Shown one piece after another: positions 5,772 through 8,601 of a stretch of 8,601 bases of DNA; positions within the stretch are counted from its first letter, which is position 1, and the number at the start of each line of letters is the position of its first letter. The notes beneath the pieces were generated by a model that saw only the letters and a program-made list of their open reading frames with translations, was not told where the DNA came from and searched no databases. The DNA is from DASVDK01 sp036381125 [NCBI: Thermodesulfobacteriota bacterium]. Lineage in GTDB: Bacteria > DASVDK01. The DNA lies in assembly GCA_036381125.1 (NCBI GenBank), contig DASVDK010000065.1, positions 1 to 8,601 on the forward strand, written 5' to 3'. The translations under genes were made by a program, and so were the position numbers.

Positions 5772-6161
5772 CCGCGACGGCTCCGGGGCGAGCCACCTGG
5801 CGCGCAGCCGGACGAAGATGCCGCGGACGACCAGCGGCGCGTCGACGCAGACGCCGGCCGACTCGCCCGGCGCGAGCGTCTCCGGCTCGAGCGGCACGCG
5901 GACGAGGCTGAGCCGTTGCATCAGGGGCCCCGGTCCGCCGAGCAGTTCGACCCATGCGGCGGCCTCGTGGGCCGTCCGGTCGTCGCGGTTCTCGATCCTG
6001 AGGCAGAGCCGGCGCTCCGCGGGAGCGGGGACGTGCCACCAGGTGCGGTCGACCGTGACGAGCCGTCCCCGGCGCAACGGCGCGTGGCTCCGCTCGGCTG
6101 CGTCGGCGGTCGTTGCCGCGACGAGCACGAGAGCGGCGATGGCCGCGACGGCTCCGCTCAC
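5742..6161 (-). CDS. Small secreted hypothetical protein with signal peptide
   Basis: From the GTG at 6161 this gives 139 residues. That start was chosen because GGAGGGAGG lies seven bases upstream and the protein then begins with a short signal peptide: hydrophobic core AVAAIAALVLVAATT (4-18) and likely cleavage after ADA or ADAA (19-22). The frame extends further upstream, but that part overlaps the divergent gene and has poor composition. The mature part of about 117 residues has beta-like alternation, two cysteines (Cys53, Cys105) that could form a disulfide, a WW pair (41-42) and a Pro-rich end. The pattern (RLCLRIENRDDRTAHEAAAWVELL, 51-74; later LAPGESAGVCVDAP) is reminiscent of a small immunoglobulin-like or cupredoxin-like beta fold, but I recognise no family. 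It is probably periplasmic or extracellular. Its last 30 bp overlap the glycosyltransferase gene tail to tail. Confidence 0.68.
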   Translation of the reverse strand: MSGAVAAIAALVLVAATTADAAERSHAPLRRGRLVTVDRTWWHVPAPAERRLCLRIENRDDRTAHEAAAWVELLGGPGPLMQRLSLVRVPLEPETLAPGESAGVCVDAPLVVRGIFVRLRARWLAPEPSRSGAKPAPLP

Positions 6162-6233
6162 CCCAGGCCCTCCCTCCGGACGGCTCGCACGGCCTGCAAG
6201 GGGCGAGCCCCCTACGAATGATACGATGACGGC
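6162..6233. promoter_or_regulatory. Divergent region with GGGGC-GA-GCCCC hairpin and extended -10 for the 6234 gene
   Basis: In the 72 bp between divergent starts, GGGGCGAGCCCC (6200-6211) forms a compact inverted repeat. On the plus strand TGATACGAT (6219-6227) is an extended -10 ending six bases before the ATG at 6234, and no SD is present, so a leaderless transcript is likely. The leftward gene has a strong SD, GGAGGGAGG, just upstream of its GTG at 6161. Confidence 0.45.
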
Positions 6234-6773
6234 ATGTATCTGACCATCCAGCTTTCGCGCTACGACTTCGCCGAGGGCCACCGGGTGCGGCAGCCGCCGT
6301 ACGTCACGCTCGACGGCGCCGCCTGCGAGCGCTTCGCGCATCTGGCCGCGGCGGCCGGTCTGTTCACGCCTTCCGGCAGCCAGCCGCGCTTCTACCCGGA
6401 CCTCCGCGCGGCGGCCACCGAGCGCGACCCCGAGTCGGACGGCCCGGCCGACAGCCCGCCGGACCGGCCGCCGGGCGTTCGGTGGCGCGACTACAACCGG
6501 CTCATCGACGAGTGGCGGACGTCCATGGGGCTCCACAACGGCGAGCGCGCGTTCCTGCTCGACGCGGCCCAGGTGGCGAGACTCGCCTCGGGCCTCGCGG
6601 CCCCGGACCTGGCCGAGCGGCTCGTCGAGGCGGCCCGCGCCGCGGGCGTGACGCCGCTGCCGACCGCACGGGAGATCCGGGCGACGGTCTCGTCGGTCTT
6701 CGACCGCGTCCGCCCCATGGTCGAGGAGGCCGCGGCGCGCGGTCAGGGGATCTGGATCGCGGAGTCGACGTGA
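6234..6773 (+). CDS. Hypothetical protein, 179 residues, family not recognised
   Basis: A soluble protein without signal peptide, transmembrane segment or motif I can name. It has three parts. Residues 1-56 (MYLTIQLSRYDFAEGH..., then YVTLDGAACERFAHLAAAAGLF) look mixed alpha/beta. Residues 57-82 are an acidic, Pro-rich linker (about ATERDPESDGPADSPPDRPP). Residues 83-179 are helical, beginning WRDYNRLIDEWRTSMGLHNG and continuing through AAQVARLASGL, LAERLVEAARAAGV, and a final helix before GIWIAEST. Codon third positions are strongly G/C biased and the amino-acid usage is balanced, so it is a real gene. The start is the ATG 6 bp after an extended -10; no in-frame alternative nearby has an SD. 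Pyrophosphatase follows 44 bp downstream on the same strand and may be partly co-transcribed. I infer no function. Confidence 0.77.
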   Translation: MYLTIQLSRYDFAEGHRVRQPPYVTLDGAACERFAHLAAAAGLFTPSGSQPRFYPDLRAAATERDPESDGPADSPPDRPPGVRWRDYNRLIDEWRTSMGLHNGERAFLLDAAQVARLASGLAAPDLAERLVEAARAAGVTPLPTAREIRATVSSVFDRVRPMVEEAAARGQGIWIAEST

Positions 6774-6790
6774 CGGACCGGCGCAGGCGC

Positions 6791-6810
6791 TAAGATCGGG
6801 CCGGAAGGAG
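6791..6810 (+). promoter_or_regulatory. Possible -10 (TAAGAT) and strong ribosome binding site of ppa
   Basis: TAAGAT (6791-6796) is a plausible -10; a poor -35 (GTGACG, 6770-6775) lies 15 bp upstream and overlaps the previous stop codon. GGAAGGAG (6803-6810) is a near-ideal SD seven bases before the ATG at 6818. The SD is solid; the promoter is weak evidence that ppa has its own transcript. Confidence 0.5.
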
Positions 6811-6817
6811 ACGACTC

Positions 6818-7369
6818 ATGGCCGACGCCTACGGGCGCCGCACGGTCGATGCGATGATCGAGATCCCGCGCGGCAGCCGGAACAAGTACGAATGGGACGC
6901 CAGGCGTGGCGCGTTCCGACTCGACCGGGTCCTCTACTCCTCGGTGCACTACCCGGCGGACTACGGCTTCATCCCCGGGACCCTGGCCGAGGACGGCGAC
7001 CCGCTGGACATCCTCGTGCTCGTGCAGGAGCCGTCCTTCACCGGCTGCCTCATCGAGGCGCGCCCCATCGGGATGCTCGAGATGGCGGACGACAAGGGCC
7101 GCGACCTGAAGGTCCTCGCGGTGCCGGCGGTCGATCCGCGCTTCGCGGAGATCGACGACCTCGCGAAGCTGCCGCAGCACTGGCAGCTCGAGATCGCCGA
7201 GTTCTTCGAGATCTACAAGCGGCTCGAGAACAAGCGCACCGACGTGGGGGAGTGGCACCGGCTGGACGCGACGTGGATGGCGATCGCCGAGGCGTTCGAT
7301 ACGGCGCGCCGCGCCGCCGGCGAGCCGGTCGTGTCGCTCACGTCGATGAAGCTGCCGCCCCGTTCCTGA
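6818..7369 (+). CDS. ppa: Inorganic pyrophosphatase, family I (soluble)
   Basis: Cytosolic, Mg-dependent enzyme hydrolysing pyrophosphate to two phosphates, which pulls nucleic-acid, protein and activated-sugar synthesis forward. The 183-residue length is normal for the family (about 160-190). The active-site set is complete by alignment to Escherichia coli PPase from memory: Glu15 (E20), Lys23 (K29), Arg37 (R43), Tyr49 (Y55), the signature EDGDPLDILV with Asp59, Asp61 and Asp64 (D65, D67, D70), Asp91 (D97), Asp96 (D102), Lys98 (K104), and Tyr133-Lys134 (Y141-K142). The start is fixed by GGAAGGAG seven bases upstream. A hairpin 31 bp past the stop probably ends the transcript. Nothing is unusual; this is the safest identification in the window. 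Confidence 0.97.
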   Translation: MADAYGRRTVDAMIEIPRGSRNKYEWDARRGAFRLDRVLYSSVHYPADYGFIPGTLAEDGDPLDILVLVQEPSFTGCLIEARPIGMLEMADDKGRDLKVLAVPAVDPRFAEIDDLAKLPQHWQLEIAEFFEIYKRLENKRTDVGEWHRLDATWMAIAEAFDTARRAAGEPVVSLTSMKLPPRS

Positions 7370-7400
7370 CGGATGGAGCGCCGCGCCAGGCACGGACGGT

Positions 7401-7423
7401 GCCGGCCGAGCGGGACGGCCGGC
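7401..7423. terminator. Hairpin GCCGGCC/GGCCGGC between convergent stop codons
   Basis: GCCGGCC (7401-7407) and GGCCGGC (7417-7423) form a perfect 7-bp stem with a nine-base loop. It sits within the 54 bp between the ppa stop (7369) and the stop of the leftward gene, immediately before that stop codon. The position suggests a bidirectional terminator. There is no T-run on either strand, as is common in high-GC genomes. Confidence 0.55.
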
Positions 7424-7720
7424 TCAGCTCCCCTCCCGCCGCTCGGGGTCCCTCCCGCCGTCGATCACGCGGAAACCGAGACGCTCGGCACGTCGTACGG
7501 CGGGACCCGCGCGTCTCGGCGCCGGCTCGCCCGAGACCGACGCCATCTCGCGCTCGAGCGCCTCGATGCAGTCGGCCATCGTCCGGCCTTCGACGACGGC
7601 TCCGTCGTCGCGCGATTCGAGGAAGAGCAGGACGCGCTGGCGGTCGGCGGTCAGCGTGAAGAAGTGCAGCTCGAAGCCGAGACAGGCCATCGCGCGATGA
7701 AGACGCTGGGTGAGATTCAT
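7424..7720 (-). CDS. Small hypothetical protein, 98 residues
   Basis: A soluble protein that I do not recognise. The first half is well ordered: a helix MNLTQRLHRAMACLG, then strand-like FELHFFTLTADRQRVLLFLESR (16-37) and a helix MADCIEALEREMASVS (48-63). The second half is a basic Arg/Pro linker (68-80), then LGFRVIDGG (81-89) and a charged end. The two cysteines (13 and 51) are not in a motif. The first 65 residues could be a small alpha/beta domain; the rest looks disordered. Support as a gene comes from the promoter TTGCCT-17 bp-TAGCAT ending nine bases before the ATG, the facing terminator hairpin and balanced composition. No SD is present. The overlapping plus-strand frame at 7373-7867 lacks such signals. 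Confidence 0.68.
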   Translation of the reverse strand: MNLTQRLHRAMACLGFELHFFTLTADRQRVLLFLESRDDGAVVEGRTMADCIEALEREMASVSGEPAPRRAGPAVRRAERLGFRVIDGGRDPERREGS

Positions 7721-7926
7721 GGGCGCGGGATGCTACAGGAAAGCGCTTCCGGAGGCAAGCGTGTAGACGACTTGACGGGGCGCGTCGAGCAGACGAGGCC
7801 CCGGTCCGTGCGGCTAGCGCTCGCTCGAAGCAACAATTCTTCTTTCCAGCGGAGAATTCGGGTATAGTGGCGCCGAGCAGCGGGCCGAAGAGCCTAGTTT
7901 CTGCGCAATCTTACGGGGGTGGAACG
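7721..7926. promoter_or_regulatory. Divergent intergenic region with promoters for the 98-residue and H1-like genes
   Basis: At 206 bp this is the longest gene-free stretch and the most A/T-rich part of the window around 7830-7868. Leftward promoter: TTGCCT (7758-7753) and TAGCAT (7735-7730), spaced 17 bp, with the palindrome AAGCGCTT (7741-7748) between them where a repressor could sit. Rightward promoter: TATAGT (7863-7868) with a weak TTCTTT (7840-7845) 17 bp upstream, giving a leader of about 50 bases before the ATG at 7927. GGGGGTGGA just before that ATG serves as SD. The stretch 7760-7830 shows no recognisable feature. Confidence 0.6.
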
Positions 7927-8526
7927 ATGGCGAAGACGACGGCCAAGCGGTCGTCCAGGAAGGCGGCGCCCAAGAAGCGGAGCGTCGCCGCGAAGGCCAA
8001 GGCGAAGCCGGCCAAGAAGAAGACAGCCGCCCGCAAGCCAGCAAGGAAGACAGCCGCCCGCAAGCCTGCACGCAAGACCGCCGCGCGTAAGCCGGCCGCC
8101 CGCAAGCCGGCCGCCCGCAAGGGCACGGCCCGGACGGCCGCGAAGAAGAAGGCGCCGGCCAGGAAGAAGACGACCGCGCGCAAGACGACGACCAGGCCCA
8201 GGGCCCCCGCGGCCCCGAAGCCGGCCCCGAGCCCCACCACGCCGTCGGGCGGGCCGTCGCCCGCAGCCCCGAAGCCGGCCCCGTCTCCTGCGTCGGGTGG
8301 ATTCGGCGGCACGCCGATGGCGCCGCGGCCCCCCATGCCGCCGGCCGGTGGAGGGATGGGGCTTCCCAGGCCGCCGGCGCCGCCGCCGGTCACCCCGCGG
8401 CCCGAGCCGCCGCAGCCGCCCTCGACCGGCGGCGGCATGCCGGGCTCGAGCGCGCCGTCGAGCGGAGGCGGCCTGCCGCCGCGCCCGGAGTGGCCGCCGA
8501 AGCCGGGCGGCAGCGGTCAGAGCTAG
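7927..8526 (+). CDS. Histone H1-like Lys/Ala/Pro-rich DNA-binding protein with Pro/Gly-rich tail
   Basis: A 199-residue low-complexity protein with two halves. Residues 1-92 are Lys/Arg/Ala-rich with no acidic residue (AKTTAKRSSRKAAPKKRS..., then KTAARKPAR repeats), like the C-terminal domain of eukaryotic H1 and bacterial H1-like proteins such as HctB or AlgP, which bind and compact DNA through charge. Residues 93-199 are Pro/Gly/Ser-rich (APKPAPSP twice, at 96-103 and 114-121, then GGGM and PPRPEWPPKP) and probably disordered. The start is the ATG at 7927, which follows GGGGGTGGA; an upstream ATG at 7867 would fall within the promoter. Likely role: nucleoid binding, by inference from composition. 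A cell-surface or RNA-binding role is possible, but there is no signal peptide. Its separate promoter and AT-rich upstream region suggest good expression. Confidence 0.85.
   Translation: MAKTTAKRSSRKAAPKKRSVAAKAKAKPAKKKTAARKPARKTAARKPARKTAARKPAARKPAARKGTARTAAKKKAPARKKTTARKTTTRPRAPAAPKPAPSPTTPSGGPSPAAPKPAPSPASGGFGGTPMAPRPPMPPAGGGMGLPRPPAPPPVTPRPEPPQPPSTGGGMPGSSAPSSGGGLPPRPEWPPKPGGSGQS
8020..8115 (+). repeat. In-frame 27-bp tandem repeats (KTAARKPAR) in the H1-like gene
   Basis: Three 27-bp units (8020-8046, 8047-8073, 8074-8100) encode KTAARKPAR, KTAARKPAR and KTAARKPAA. They merge into two 15-bp units encoding RKPAA (8086-8100, 8101-8115). Units differ mostly at third positions, so they are old enough to have drifted, yet copy number could still vary between strains without breaking the frame. 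Confidence 0.85.
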
Positions 8527-8559
8527 TCCCCTCCTGCCAGGCCGCCGGGAGGCCCCGGT

Positions 8560-8584
8560 CCCGCGGCTCGGCCACGGCCGCGGG
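8560..8584 (+). terminator. GC-rich hairpin after the H1-like gene
   Basis: CCCGCGGC (8560-8567) pairs with GCCGCGGG (8577-8584) in an 8-bp perfect stem with a nine-base loop, 34 bp past the stop codon. No T-tract follows before the window ends, so terminator function is probable rather than proven. Confidence 0.4.
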
Positions 8585-8601
8585 GAGGCCAGGGAGGCGT
8601 C

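Noticed and set aside
4616-5911. 431-codon plus-strand frame inside the glycosyltransferase gene
   Set aside because: An Arg/Gly/Ala-rich +1 shadow; the GT2 motifs are in the other frame.
7373-7867. Plus-strand 164-codon frame opposite the 98-residue gene
   Set aside because: No SD, shadow composition, and it would run through the terminator hairpin and both promoters of the divergent region.
8020-8115. Possible CRISPR-like direct repeats
   Set aside because: Units are contiguous without spacers, keep a reading frame and encode KTAARKPAR; this is a coding tandem repeat.
7911-8438. Gly/Ala-rich, apparently hydrophobic minus-strand frame opposite the H1-like gene
   Set aside because: The composition is the exact complement of Lys/Ala/Pro codons, there is no SD, and the plus-strand gene has a promoter and SD.
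1-8601. Mobile island, prophage or defence system
   Set aside because: No integrase, transposase, tRNA-flanked att site, nuclease, helicase or toxin-antitoxin pair is visible, and G+C and codon style are uniform apart from short promoter stretches.

Overview
The window is about 70% G+C, tightly packed and almost entirely coding, with a strong G/C third-position bias and several GTG starts. Codon style and gene content (a MarR regulator, a PAS hybrid kinase, an L-ATC hydrolase-like protein, a family 2 glycosyltransferase, a family I pyrophosphatase and a histone H1-like Lys/Ala/Pro protein) suggest a free-living soil or subsurface bacterium. A Rokubacteria/Methylomirabilota-like or deltaproteobacterial lineage is my best guess. 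That is inference from style: no rRNA or other phylogenetic marker is present. I see no tRNA, rRNA, CRISPR array, prophage or intact insertion sequence.

Layout. 1-536 (+) is the 3' part of a TenA-type thiaminase II. It converges on a small two-helix membrane protein (591-791, -), which is divergent from a MarR-family regulator (893-1360, +). A convergent gap (1361-1542) holds a motif resembling a dispersed palindromic repeat. Next comes a leftward block: an L-2-amino-thiazoline-4-carboxylate hydrolase-like gene (4544 to 4038), a hybrid histidine kinase with its own promoter (3891 to 2062), and a protein with four CxxC motifs 48 bp behind it (2013 to 1543). Only 15 bp from the hydrolase start, a membrane family 2 glycosyltransferase runs right (4560-5771); its 3' end overlaps a convergent small secreted protein (6161 to 5742) by 30 bp. 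An unrecognised 179-residue protein (6234-6773) and inorganic pyrophosphatase (6818-7369) follow rightward. A strong hairpin separates the latter from a convergent 98-residue protein (7720 to 7424). A divergent 206-bp region with two facing promoters leads to the H1-like protein (7927-8526).

How the genes work together. No single pathway ties the window together. TenA and the ATC-hydrolase homologue both act on thiamin- or cysteine-related heterocycles, but they are about 3.5 kb apart and on opposite strands, so I do not infer a joint pathway. The kinase and the CxxC protein look like one transcription unit.

The clearest non-routine signals are small. Several genes lack a Shine-Dalgarno sequence and carry a -10-like hexamer 6-9 bp before the ATG, which suggests leaderless transcripts beside conventional SD-led neighbours. 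There is a possible RAYT/REP-type motif after the MarR stop codon, a kinase gene with C-tracts at both ends, and a PAS domain with a His/Cys cluster beside a zinc-ribbon-like partner. I found no convincing undescribed multi-gene system. The largest gene-free stretch is 206 bp, and each gap is described below.
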